Assembly: GCF_030345705.1 (NCBI RefSeq)
Contig: NZ_JAUASW010000001.1
Coordinates: 1,860,001 to 1,924,000 of the forward strand
DNA: 64,000 nt
Origin: Pelomonas sp. SE-A7
GTDB taxonomy: Bacteria; Pseudomonadota; Gammaproteobacteria; Burkholderiales; Burkholderiaceae_C
Direction of reading: 5' to 3'
A program made the translations under genes and the position numbers. Below the pieces are notes generated by a model. It was not told the DNA's origin, made no database searches, and was given only the letters and a program-made list of their open reading frames with translations. Shown here in pieces: positions 1-7,524 of the stretch (position 1 is the first letter of the stretch; every line of letters begins with the position of its first letter).

Positions 1-696
1 CAGCTCGATATGGCGGCCCCATTGCGGATGGTCGACGCTGGGCAGGCTGAACACCTTGATGCCGGGGAAGCCTGCCTCGATGCTTTCCATCAGCGGCGTC
101 AGCGCTGCCTCCATAGCGCCCTGGACGATCAGCGACAGCTCCCGCGTCGCAACCGCCTGGTGCAGGGCTGCGTAGCGGCCGTCCAGCAGCGCCTCGATCA
201 TCGGATGGGCCATCACCGGAAAGCCCGGCACGAAATGCACCTCGCCGACCGAGAAGCCCGGAATGCGGTTGAAGGGGTTCTCGATGATTTCGCAGCCCTG
301 CGGGAACTCGCCCATCCTGAAGCGGCGCAGGGTGTCGGGATGCTCCGGGTCGGGCGTCTCGCCCTTCTCCGCCGCCATCTCCACGCTGCGCTGCCAGATG
401 CGCTGGCGCGCCTCGGGATGCAGCACCAGCTCGCGGCCGAGGGCCAGGGCCGCGGCCTGGCGCGTGTGGTCGTCGGGCGTGGCACCAATGCCGCCGCAGC
501 TGAAGACGATGTCGCCACCGGCAAAGGCCTCGCGCAGGGCGGCCGCGATCTGCTCGCGCTCGTCGCCCAGGTAGCGAGCCCAGGAGAGCTGCAGGCCACG
601 CGCCGACAGCAGCTCGATGACCTTGGCCAGGTGCTTGTCCTGGCGCTTGCCGGACAGGATCTCGTCGCCGATGACGATCAGGCCGATCCGTTTCAT
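1..696 (-). CDS. CinA/MoaB-like molybdopterin-binding domain protein (partial, C-terminus cut by window edge)
   Basis: The frame is open for 232 codons from an ATG at 694-696 to the first base of the window, so the C-terminus lies outside. It matches the MoCF/MoaB domain found in the N-terminal half of CinA: GDEILSGKRQDKHL near the start, then SCGGIGATPDDHT, the usual GG-G-T-DD substrate loop, and a later GFPVM-HPM segment. Stand-alone proteins of this type are usually called competence/damage-inducible protein A homologues; some CinA proteins act in NMN deamidation or nucleotide clean-up, but no amidase domain can be seen here. Its ATG overlaps the stop of the EI24 gene upstream (ATGA), so it is the last visible gene of a five-gene minus-strand operon. 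Confidence 0.8.
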   Translation of the reverse strand, partial: MKRIGLIVIGDEILSGKRQDKHLAKVIELLSARGLQLSWARYLGDEREQIAAALREAFAGGDIVFSCGGIGATPDDHTRQAAALALGRELVLHPEARQRIWQRSVEMAAEKGETPDPEHPDTLRRFRMGEFPQGCEIIENPFNRIPGFSVGEVHFVPGFPVMAHPMIEALLDGRYAALHQAVATRELSLIVQGAMEAALTPLMESIEAGFPGIKVFSLPSVDHPQWGRHIEL

Positions 697-1547
697 GCCA
701 GCGGCACCAGCGGCTGCAATTCAACGGGTGATGGCGGCGGCATGGCCGCTGCCCGCGAGGCCTGCAGGGCGGCCAAGGCATAGTGGGCAAACCAGGCGGT
801 CGAGAAGGCGAACACCAGCATGTAGAGCCAGACCGTGGCGACGATCAGCAGCGGCGCCAGCACCACGGCCATCATGCCGGCGGCCCAGATCAGGGCCGGC
901 GCAGCGCCCAGGTAGCCGGTGATCACTCCTATCGCCAGCAGCGGCATCTTGTGCTCGCGCAGCAGCGTGCGGCGCTCGTCTACCGAGGCATGCTCGGCCA
1001 GCACGTCGAAGCTGAACACCTTGTAGCTGAGCCAGCCCCAGATCAGCGGCGGCAGGATCAGGGCCAGCGGCGGTATCAGCCAGAACGGCAGGCTGAACAG
1101 CAGGGCCCCGAGGGCCAGCAGCGTCGCGCCGGCGGTGATGGCCAGCCCCTGCCAGAGCTTGCCACCCTGCTTGCGCTCCAGTTGCGGAAAGCGGCGCTCG
1201 GCGACCAGCTTGACGATGGCCTGGGTCATGCACACCGCCACCATCACCAGGCTAAGCACCACGATGACCGGCAGCACCAGGGCCAGCACCAGCAGCGGCG
1301 CCAGCGCGCTGCGGAAGCCGTTGGCGCCCAGCGCATCCAGCCAGCGCAGCAGGGTCTCGACCAGGGCCCAGTGCTCTATGGTCGAGCGCATGCCGTCCAC
1401 CGAGGCTTCCCAGAAGAAGTACATGAAGCCGCCGCTGAACAGCACGACCAGCAGCAGCGGCAGCAGCGACAGGCCTATCACCTTGGGATGCAGGCAGTAG
1501 GCCACCGCCCGCCAGAACGAGTCGCCCAGACGGCTCATGTGTTCCAA
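693..1547 (-). CDS. EI24-domain (CysZ-like) integral membrane protein
   Basis: The 284-residue protein has a short cytoplasmic N-terminus and about six hydrophobic segments (around residues 24-45, 85-110, 140-165, 168-180, 205-225 and 230-260), a layout typical of the EI24/CysZ family (PF07264). CysZ transports sulfate, but many EI24 members have no known substrate, and nothing sulfur-related lies nearby, so transport of sulfate is not claimed. The start is a TTG preceded by GAGGAGAGAG at good spacing; an in-frame ATG three codons later (1536-1538) is the alternative. The gene sits 18 bp downstream of the desaturase-like gene and overlaps the next gene by 4 bp, indicating co-translation. Confidence 0.75.
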   Translation of the reverse strand: MEHMSRLGDSFWRAVAYCLHPKVIGLSLLPLLLVVLFSGGFMYFFWEASVDGMRSTIEHWALVETLLRWLDALGANGFRSALAPLLVLALVLPVIVVLSLVMVAVCMTQAIVKLVAERRFPQLERKQGGKLWQGLAITAGATLLALGALLFSLPFWLIPPLALILPPLIWGWLSYKVFSFDVLAEHASVDERRTLLREHKMPLLAIGVITGYLGAAPALIWAAGMMAVVLAPLLIVATVWLYMLVFAFSTAWFAHYALAALQASRAAAMPPPSPVELQPLVPLA

Positions 1548-1565
1548 GTTGCTCTCTCCTCGTCC

Positions 1566-2531
1566 TCAGCCCCGGCCCGCCATGCGCTTCAGGCCCAGCC
1601 ATTGCTGGCGCCAGAAGCCGCGGCCATAGTCGCGTCCGCCCTCCTCGGGCAGCTGGTCGCGCACGCCGGTGGCATCGTATTGCAGCGTGAAGTCGTCGGT
1701 GCCGAACAGGATGTCCCAGAGCGGGAACAGCACGGCGAAATTGTGGCCGCCCAGCGTGCCCTTGCCGGCCGACTCATGGCCTATGCCAATCGAATGATGG
1801 CGGCGATGGAAGCGCGGGCTCACCAGCAGCTGCTCCAGCACCGGTCCGAACCACAGCCGCAGGTTGGCATGCTGCAGGCTTTCCATCAGCTGCGAGACCG
1901 CGACCAGGGCCACGAACTGGCCCGGCCCCACGCCTATCAGCCTGGCGACCAGGACGAAGGCCGCGTCGATCAGGATCGAATCCAGCAGGTGGTTGCGGTT
2001 GTCGCTCCACAGCGTCATCTGGCGCTGGCTGTGGTGCAAGGAATGCAGGGCCCACCACCAGTTGAAGCTGTGCTGGGCGCGGTGCAGCCAGTACATGAGG
2101 AAGTCGAACACCACCAGGTACAGCAGGAAGCTCGCCAGCGGCTGGTCGGTCACGCCGGGCCAGAGGCCGTCCAGTTGCCAGGTCGGCACGCCGGCCAGGC
2201 GCATCTCGCCGGCCAGGCCGTCGAACAGCGGGTCCAGGCTGAAAAACATCACCAGGCGGAACAGGCCCAGGCGGTGAATCAGCGTGTAGACCACGTCCTC
2301 GCGGATCGCCGCCTTGTCGCTGACCGGCTCGACCGGCCGCCAATGCTCCAGCGCCTTGAACAGGGTCAGCATCACCAGGATCTGCACCAGGCCGACCAGC
2401 AGCCAGCCGGTGGCGTCGTAGGCGTCTTCCAGCCGGGCGCCCAGGCCCATTCCGAAGACCAGCGGCTGCACCGCGGTCTCGAACAGCCATTGCTGGGCCT
2501 GGCCGAAAGCATCGCTGAAGCGCTCGATCAT
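1566..2531 (-). CDS. Sterol desaturase / fatty acid hydroxylase family di-iron membrane protein
   Basis: This is a 321-residue membrane oxygenase-like protein. It carries the histidine clusters of the fatty acid hydroxylase superfamily (PF04116): HRAQHS, then ALHSLHHS, then FHRRHHSIG, which would ligand two irons at the cytoplasmic face. Hydrophobic helices precede and separate the clusters. The substrate cannot be told from sequence; family members hydroxylate or desaturate sterols, carotenoids or fatty acids. The frame stays open further upstream, but that extension lies inside the deacetylase gene in another frame. The ATG at 2529-2531 overlaps the deacetylase stop as ATGA and gives a normal family length. 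Confidence 0.85.
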   Translation of the reverse strand: MIERFSDAFGQAQQWLFETAVQPLVFGMGLGARLEDAYDATGWLLVGLVQILVMLTLFKALEHWRPVEPVSDKAAIREDVVYTLIHRLGLFRLVMFFSLDPLFDGLAGEMRLAGVPTWQLDGLWPGVTDQPLASFLLYLVVFDFLMYWLHRAQHSFNWWWALHSLHHSQRQMTLWSDNRNHLLDSILIDAAFVLVARLIGVGPGQFVALVAVSQLMESLQHANLRLWFGPVLEQLLVSPRFHRRHHSIGIGHESAGKGTLGGHNFAVLFPLWDILFGTDDFTLQYDATGVRDQLPEEGGRDYGRGFWRQQWLGLKRMAGRG

Positions 2532-3331
2532 GGCTGGCGCCCCTGCATCTGCTGCTGCATCAGCGGTGCGTAGCGCGGGTGTTCGCGCAGCGGCGCGAAG
2601 CACATGCCCTTGGCGGTCAGACCCTTCATCAATGGCTCCAGCACCGCGGGGGCCCAGGCGTCCTGGCGCTGCCAGATCCCGAGGTGGGCCATCAGGATAT
2701 CGCCGGGCCGGATGTCGCGCAGCGCCCGCTCCAGCAGCAGGGCATTCGGATAGCGCTCGCTGTTCAGCTCGTCGCCGAGGAAGCCGGCCGGGCTCCAAAG
2801 CACGGCCGTGAAGCCGCAGGCCTGGGCCGCGGCCAGCAGAGCCGGCGAACTCTTGCCGGCCGGCGGCCGGAAGATGGGAGGCATGGTCTTGCCGGTCATG
2901 GCCAGGAAGCGCTGGGCCGGCTTGCGCAGGCCTTCGCAGTACTGCTCGGCGCTGAGTTCGCGGACCTGCGGCTTCTCTATGCCGGCCGCGGTGCGGACCC
3001 GGAAGCGGCCGTCCGGCAGGTCGGCCAGCCAGGTGTCGTGCTCCCAGGTGTGGGAGCCGAAGTCATGGCCCTCGGCGGCGCGCGCCTTCCACCAGGGTGC
3101 CCATTCCTCGTCCAGCGTCTTGCCACCGCTCTGCGTGGGCTCGTTGGCCAGGAAGAAGGTGGCCTTGGCGTCGTAGCGCTTCAGCAACTCGGCCACCAGC
3201 GGGGCCACGCCCATGTGGCCGGTATCGAAGGTCAGATAGACAGGCTTGTCGCAGGAGGCCGCGAAAGCCCCGCAATGCGCCAGCGCCAGCACGGCCGCGA
3301 GGCAGCGGCGCATCAACGAGCCAGCCATCAC
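2528..3331 (-). CDS. Secreted polysaccharide deacetylase (NodB-homology, CE4)
   Basis: The 267-residue protein begins with a Sec-type signal peptide (MRRCLAAVLALAHCGAFA, after GTG and ATG codons). The mature part has NodB-fold motifs: TFDTGH (motif 1), SHTWEH (metal-binding SHTxxH motif 2) and FRPPAGK (motif 3), with a late MAHLGIW segment in the place of motif 5. It probably removes acetyl groups from an N-acetylated glycan in the periplasm. Motif 1 reads TFDTG where typical CE4 enzymes have TFDDG, so the second motif-1 aspartate is replaced by threonine; this also occurs in some family members. GTG at 3329-3331 overlaps the upstream stop; the ATG at 3326-3328 is equally possible. Confidence 0.85.
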   Translation of the reverse strand: MMAGSLMRRCLAAVLALAHCGAFAASCDKPVYLTFDTGHMGVAPLVAELLKRYDAKATFFLANEPTQSGGKTLDEEWAPWWKARAAEGHDFGSHTWEHDTWLADLPDGRFRVRTAAGIEKPQVRELSAEQYCEGLRKPAQRFLAMTGKTMPPIFRPPAGKSSPALLAAAQACGFTAVLWSPAGFLGDELNSERYPNALLLERALRDIRPGDILMAHLGIWQRQDAWAPAVLEPLMKGLTAKGMCFAPLREHPRYAPLMQQQMQGRQP

Positions 3332-4317
3332 CAGCGCGGCACGTGGTCCAGGGTCCAGACCCCGTGCGGTGACTTGCCCACCTTGACCTGCTTGACCACC
3401 TTGCGGGTCTGCATGTCGATCATGGTCAGCTTGCGCGCCCAGCGCGAGGTCACGAGCAGGGTCTTGCCGTCGGGCAGGATCTCCATGTCGTCCGGGCCGC
3501 CCGGGCCGGGCAAGGTGTCGACCACGGTGAAGCTCTGCAGGTCGATCTTGCTGATGCTGTTCGCCGCGCGGTTGCTGACCAGCACATGGCGCTTGTCACC
3601 CAGCGATCGGAAGCTGTGCGCGCCGTCGCCGGTGACGATGCGCTTGGCCAGCTTGGGCGTCGCACCCGAAACGTCATAGACCTCGACCTGCTTGTCGCCG
3701 GTCAGGGCCACCATCAGATGCCTGTCGTCCGGTGTCAGGTAGATGTCGGCCGGCATCTTGCCGACCGGGATCTTCCAGCGCACCGCCTGGGTGTTCAGGT
3801 CGATCGCGGTCAGCTCGTCGCTGTCCTGCAGACTGGCATAGACCACCGTGCTCTTGCTGTCTATGAACAGATGGCTGGGCGTCTTGGGCGCCGGGATGCG
3901 CTTGATCAGGGTCAGCGGCTGCTCAGGGTTCTGCGGCTGCCATCGGTACAGGGCCACATGGTCCAGGCGGTTGCCGGCGGTGACGAACCACTTCATGTCC
4001 GGCGAGAAGCGCAGGTGATAGGGATCGGTGATGCCGCGCACCACCCGCTGCACCTCGGCCGTGCGAGGGTCGATGAAGGTCAGCGAATCACCCAGCGCAT
4101 TGGCCACCACCATGGACTTGTCGTCCGGCGTCAGGTACAGGTGGTGCGGCTCCTTGCCGGTGGGAATGCGCTTGACCTGCTTGAAGCTGACCGGGTCGAC
4201 CACGCTGATGTCGGCGTCCAGCGAGTTCAGCACGAAGATCGGGTGAGGCGCGGCCGCCAGGGCCGGCAACGCAAGGGCAAGCGCGGCAGCGGCGCTGACG
4301 CAGAGGCGGGAGAACAT
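3328..4317 (-). CDS. Secreted YVTN-type beta-propeller repeat protein
   Basis: This 329-residue protein has a clear Sec signal peptide (to about residue 22, ALAAA) followed by about seven repeats of roughly 40 residues. Each repeat carries patterns such as HHLYLTPDDKSMVVAN, YHLRFSPDMKWFVTAG and ADIYLTPDDRHLMVAL, typical of YncE-like seven-bladed propellers. Family members bind ligands, DNA or partner proteins, or hold cofactors; no haem or catalytic motif is visible. It is the first gene of the minus-strand operon, with an AAGGA sequence upstream of the ATG. The coupled deacetylase suggests a role in the envelope or periplasm. Confidence 0.8.
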   Translation of the reverse strand: MFSRLCVSAAAALALALPALAAAPHPIFVLNSLDADISVVDPVSFKQVKRIPTGKEPHHLYLTPDDKSMVVANALGDSLTFIDPRTAEVQRVVRGITDPYHLRFSPDMKWFVTAGNRLDHVALYRWQPQNPEQPLTLIKRIPAPKTPSHLFIDSKSTVVYASLQDSDELTAIDLNTQAVRWKIPVGKMPADIYLTPDDRHLMVALTGDKQVEVYDVSGATPKLAKRIVTGDGAHSFRSLGDKRHVLVSNRAANSISKIDLQSFTVVDTLPGPGGPDDMEILPDGKTLLVTSRWARKLTMIDMQTRKVVKQVKVGKSPHGVWTLDHVPRW

Positions 4318-4416
4318 CGATGGATCCTTGGCACGGGGCGGCCTGCTGGCCGCGTCCGCAGTGTAGAGCGCCCGCCGCTGCGGTCGCTTGCGCTGGCTCA
4401 GTCTAGAGACCTGGCC

Positions 4417-5232
4417 TTACTCGTTGTCACCGCCCAGCAGGCCGCCGAGCAGGCCGCCCGCGGCAAAGCCTCCGAGCACCGAGCCTTCCTCGCGGCCGCC
4501 ACCGCCGGTCTGCGGCGCAGCGGCAAAGATGCGCGAGGCCAGGCGCGAGAACGGCAGGCTCTGCAGCCAGACCTCGCCCGGACCGGTCAGCTTGGCCAGG
4601 AACAGGCCCTCGCCGCCGAACAGCGCGGTCTTGATCTTGCCGACGTACTGGATCTCGAAGTCCATGCTGGGCGTGTAGGCCACGACGCAGCCGGTGTCCA
4701 CCATCAGGGTCTGGCCCGGCTGCAGCGTGCGGCGCACCACCGTGCCTCCGGCATGGACGAAGGCCAGGCCGTCGCCCTCGAGCTTCTGCATGATGAAGCC
4801 CTCGCCGCCGAAGAAGCCCACGCCCAGCTTGCGCTGGAAGGCGATGCCCAGCGAGACGCCGCGGGCCGCGCACAGGAAGGCATCCTTCTGGCAGATCAGC
4901 ATGCCGCCGAGCTGCTTCAGGTCCATGGGCAGGATCTTGCCGGGATAGGGAGCCGCGAAGGCCACGCGCTGCTTGCCCGTTCCCTGGTTGGTATAGACCG
5001 TGGTGAACAGCGATTCACCGGTGATCAGGCGCTTGCCGGCGCCCAGCAGCTTGCCCAGGAAGCCGCCCTGGCCGGCCGAGCCGTCGCCGAAGATGGTGTC
5101 CATGGCGATGCCACCGTCCATGAACATCATGCTGCCGGCCTCGCCGATCGCGGCCTCGCCGGGATCGAGTTCCACCTCGACGAACTGCATCTCGGCGCCC
5201 TTGATTTCGTAGTCGACCACGTCCATTGCCAT
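4417..5232 (-). CDS. AIM24 / TIGR00266 family protein
   Basis: The 271-residue protein is a full-length member of the AIM24 family (PF01987). The beta-rich, glycine-spaced sequence contains the landmarks AGSMMFMDGGI, CQKDAFLCAARG, FFGGEGFIMQKLEGDG and FGGEGLFLAKL. It ends in a Gly/Leu-rich tail (GGLLGGLLGG). The biochemical role of bacterial members is not established. The frame opens at 5271, but the ATG at 5230-5232 has a near-perfect Shine-Dalgarno (GGAGGAAATTGAC) and begins MAMDVVDYEI, matching family starts. The gene is transcribed divergently from the IclR-family regulator, with an 85 bp gap. Confidence 0.85.
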   Translation of the reverse strand: MAMDVVDYEIKGAEMQFVEVELDPGEAAIGEAGSMMFMDGGIAMDTIFGDGSAGQGGFLGKLLGAGKRLITGESLFTTVYTNQGTGKQRVAFAAPYPGKILPMDLKQLGGMLICQKDAFLCAARGVSLGIAFQRKLGVGFFGGEGFIMQKLEGDGLAFVHAGGTVVRRTLQPGQTLMVDTGCVVAYTPSMDFEIQYVGKIKTALFGGEGLFLAKLTGPGEVWLQSLPFSRLASRIFAAAPQTGGGGREEGSVLGGFAAGGLLGGLLGGDNE

Positions 5233-5317
5233 GTCAATTTCCTCCAGCGGGATTTGTGCGATGGCCGGCATCGTAGCGAAATCGTGGCGTCACTTCGCCG
5301 TCCATATACTGCGCGCC

Positions 5318-6127
5318 ATGAAAGTGCAGGAGCCCCCGTCCTCCGAGCTGCCGGACCGCAAGCCGGGCGACGGCTATGTGCAGTCCTTCGCGCGCGGCCT
5401 GGCCGTGATCCGTACCTTCGACGCCAACGCGCCGCGCCAGACCCTGACCGATGTGGCCAAGCGCTGCGGACTCAGCCGCGCCGGCGCACGCCGCATCCTG
5501 CTGACGCTGGAAACCCTGGGCTATGTAAAGCTGGACGGCCGGCTGTTCTCGCTGACGCCCAAGACCCTGGACCTGGGCTTTGCCTACCTCAGCTCGCAAC
5601 CGCTGTGGCACCTGGCCGAACCGACCATGCAGCAGCTGACCGCCGAGCTGCAGGAATCCTGCTCGGCCGCCGTGCTGGACGGCGACGACATCGTCTACGT
5701 GCTGCGCGTGCCGGCCCGCAAGATCATGAGCATCAACCTGGGCCTGGGCAGCCGGCTGCCGGCCTGGTGCACCTCGATGGGCCGCGTGCTGCTGGGCGCA
5801 CTGCCGCGGGCCGAGCTGGATGCGCGGCTGGAGCACCTGGTGATCACGCGCAACACCGCCCATACCGTGGTCGATGTCGACCAGCTGCGCGACCGCATCC
5901 TGCAAACCCGCCAGCAGGGCTGGTGCCTGGTCAACCAGGAGCTCGAGGAAGGCCTGGTCTCGCTGGCCGCACCGCTGCGCGACCGCAGCGGACAGGTGAT
6001 TGCCGCGCTCAACCTCGGCGCCCAGGTCAACCGCCTGCCGCCCGAGGCGCTGCTGAGCCAGGGCCTGCCCAAGCTGCTCGCGGCCGCGGCCAGCATTTCC
6101 AACCTGCTCGCGCTGAAGACTGGATGA
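5318..6127 (+). CDS. IclR family transcriptional regulator (PcaR/PobR-like)
   Basis: This 269-residue regulator has an N-terminal winged helix-turn-helix (about residues 18-75, with TLTDVAKRCGLSRAGARRIL as recognition region) and a C-terminal IclR effector domain (about 90-265). Motifs such as GLGSRLPAWCTSMGRVLL and GWCLVNQELEEGL resemble the PcaR/PcaU/PobR branch, which controls aromatic-acid catabolism. No aromatic pathway genes lie close by, so the target is unknown. The ATG at 5318 gives the usual family length; an in-frame start 29 codons earlier would overlap the divergent AIM24 gene. Its stop overlaps the RDD gene (ATGA). Confidence 0.85.
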   Translation: MKVQEPPSSELPDRKPGDGYVQSFARGLAVIRTFDANAPRQTLTDVAKRCGLSRAGARRILLTLETLGYVKLDGRLFSLTPKTLDLGFAYLSSQPLWHLAEPTMQQLTAELQESCSAAVLDGDDIVYVLRVPARKIMSINLGLGSRLPAWCTSMGRVLLGALPRAELDARLEHLVITRNTAHTVVDVDQLRDRILQTRQQGWCLVNQELEEGLVSLAAPLRDRSGQVIAALNLGAQVNRLPPEALLSQGLPKLLAAAASISNLLALKTG

Positions 6128-6627
6128 GCGCCGCCCCGCCCGACGAGGTCCGTTACGCCGGCTTCTGGCTGCGCCTCGGTGCCAGCATCATCGACTCGGC
6201 CCTGCTGTGGCTGGTGCTGGGCCCCATCCTGCTGCTGTTCGGGCGCCAGGCCGACTACGAATTCATCGGCACGCTGGCCAGCCTCAAGGACCAGGCCATC
6301 GACCTGCTGGTCGGCGCGGCCCTGGCCCTGCTCTGCTGGCTGCGCTTCCAGGGCACACCGGGCAAGCTGCTGCTGGGCCTGCGCGTGGTCGACGCCCAGA
6401 GCCGCCAGACCCTGAAGCTCCGCCAGGCGATCCTGCGCTACCTGGGCTACCTGCTCGCCATGCTGCCGCTGTGCCTGGGCTTTGTCTGGATCGCCTTCGA
6501 CAAGCGCAAGCAGGGCTGGCAGGACAAGCTGGCCGGCAGCGTGGTGATCCATGCGCCCATGGAAAAACGGCGGAGCCGTGGGCGCCGCCGTTCGAGTGGA
6601 AGTTCAGGATCCGGAATTCGGCCCTGA
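6124..6627 (+). CDS. RDD family membrane protein
   Basis: The 167-residue protein belongs to the RDD family (PF06271). YAGFWLRLGASIIDS contains the characteristic Arg and Asp around the first transmembrane helix, and the helices lie at about 18-40, 57-77 and 104-125. The GTPGKLLLGLRVVD segment and the KQGWQDKLAGSVVI end are also typical. Function is unknown in most members; a few affect ion homeostasis. The C-terminus is unusually Arg/Ser rich (KRRSRGRRRSSGSSGSG). It overlaps the stop of the IclR gene by 4 bp and so is probably co-translated with it. Confidence 0.85.
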   Translation: MSAAPPDEVRYAGFWLRLGASIIDSALLWLVLGPILLLFGRQADYEFIGTLASLKDQAIDLLVGAALALLCWLRFQGTPGKLLLGLRVVDAQSRQTLKLRQAILRYLGYLLAMLPLCLGFVWIAFDKRKQGWQDKLAGSVVIHAPMEKRRSRGRRRSSGSSGSGIRP

Positions 6628-6647
6628 GGTCGATCTCTGCCCCAGCC

Positions 6648-7385
6648 TCACCCCATATGCAAGCCGCCGTTGCAGCTGAAGTCGGCGCCGGTGGTGAAGC
6701 CCGATTCCTCGCCTGCCAGCCAGGCCACCACCGAGGCGATTTCCTCGGGCGTGCCCAGGCGCTTGATCGGGATCGAGGCGACGATCTTTTCCAGCACGTC
6801 GGGGCGCACGGCCTTGACCATGTCGGTGCCGATATAGCCCGGGCTCACGGTATTCACCGTCACGCCCTTGCTGGCCACTTCCTGGGCCAGGGCCATGGTG
6901 AAGCCGTGCATGCCGGCCTTGGCGGCCGAGTAGTTGGTCTGGCCGAACTGGCCCTTCTCGCCGTTGACCGAGGAGATGTTGATGATGCGGCCCCAGCCCT
7001 TGTCCAGCATGTCCTCAATCACCTGCTTGGTGACGTTGAACATCGAGTTCAGGTTGGTGTCGATCACCGCATCCCAGTCGGCGCGGGTCATCTTGCGGAA
7101 CATGCCGTCACGGGTGATGCCGGCGTTGTTGACCAGCACGTCCACCGTGCCGTGCTCGGCCTTGACCTTGGCGAAGGCCGCCACCGTCGATTCCCAATCG
7201 GCCACGTTGCCGACCGAGGCGTAGAAGGTGTAGCCCAGCGCGGCCTGCTCGCTCAGCCACTTGTCGTAGTCGCGGCTGGGGCCGCAGCCGGCGATCACCT
7301 TGAAGCCGTCCTTGTGCAGACGCTGGCACATCGAGGTGCCGATGCCGCCCATGCCGCCGGTCACGTAGGCCACTTTCTTGCTCAT
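6648..7385 (-). CDS. phaB: Acetoacetyl-CoA reductase (NADPH), PHB synthesis
   Basis: The enzyme reduces acetoacetyl-CoA to (R)-3-hydroxybutyryl-CoA, the monomer for PHB synthase. The 245-residue short-chain dehydrogenase has the cofactor loop TGGMGGIG (about 9-16), NNAG (86-89), catalytic ISS (137-139), Y152 and K156 (NYSAAKAG), and the family-typical ends MSKKVAYVTGG and GADFSCNGGLHMG. Two ATGs are adjacent; the second (7383-7385) stands seven bases from AGGAG and matches the start of the Cupriavidus enzyme. It is the last gene of phaC-phaA-phaB, 139 bp after phaA. Confidence 0.96.
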   Translation of the reverse strand: MSKKVAYVTGGMGGIGTSMCQRLHKDGFKVIAGCGPSRDYDKWLSEQAALGYTFYASVGNVADWESTVAAFAKVKAEHGTVDVLVNNAGITRDGMFRKMTRADWDAVIDTNLNSMFNVTKQVIEDMLDKGWGRIINISSVNGEKGQFGQTNYSAAKAGMHGFTMALAQEVASKGVTVNTVSPGYIGTDMVKAVRPDVLEKIVASIPIKRLGTPEEIASVVAWLAGEESGFTTGADFSCNGGLHMG

Positions 7386-7480
7386 CATTTGTCTCCTGTC
7401 AGAAATCGCCCGGAGGGCTTGTGCGTGAATGCCGCTCTCGTGCCTGGCAGGCTCCCGCATGCCAGCAACGCGGTCAACAG

Positions 7481-7507
7481 GGTCCGCCCCTATTCAGGGC
7501 GCGGACC
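7481..7507. other. Hairpin in the phaA-phaB intercistronic gap
   Basis: GGTCCGC (7481-7487) pairs perfectly with GCGGACC (7501-7507), with an inner CCC/GGG extension around TATTCA. On the + strand it is followed by GTTTT, but both pha genes lie on the minus strand, where no T-run follows. It is therefore unlikely to be a strong rho-independent terminator for phaA. It may be an mRNA-stability or partial attenuation element. A second small stem (CTGGCA/TGCCAG) lies at about 7444-7464. Confidence 0.5.
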
Positions 7508-7524
7508 GTTTTCTCGTTCAATGT

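Noticed and set aside
1566..2798. Longer desaturase start at 2798
   Set aside because: The extra N-terminus lies within the deacetylase gene and is Arg/Pro/Gly rich; the ATGA overlap start at 2531 fits the family.
3586..6627. Very long + strand open frame across 3.6-6.6 kb
   Set aside because: It runs antisense to the YVTN and AIM24 genes and in another frame through the IclR gene; only its last part (6124-6627) is the real RDD gene. Long antisense frames are expected at this GC content.
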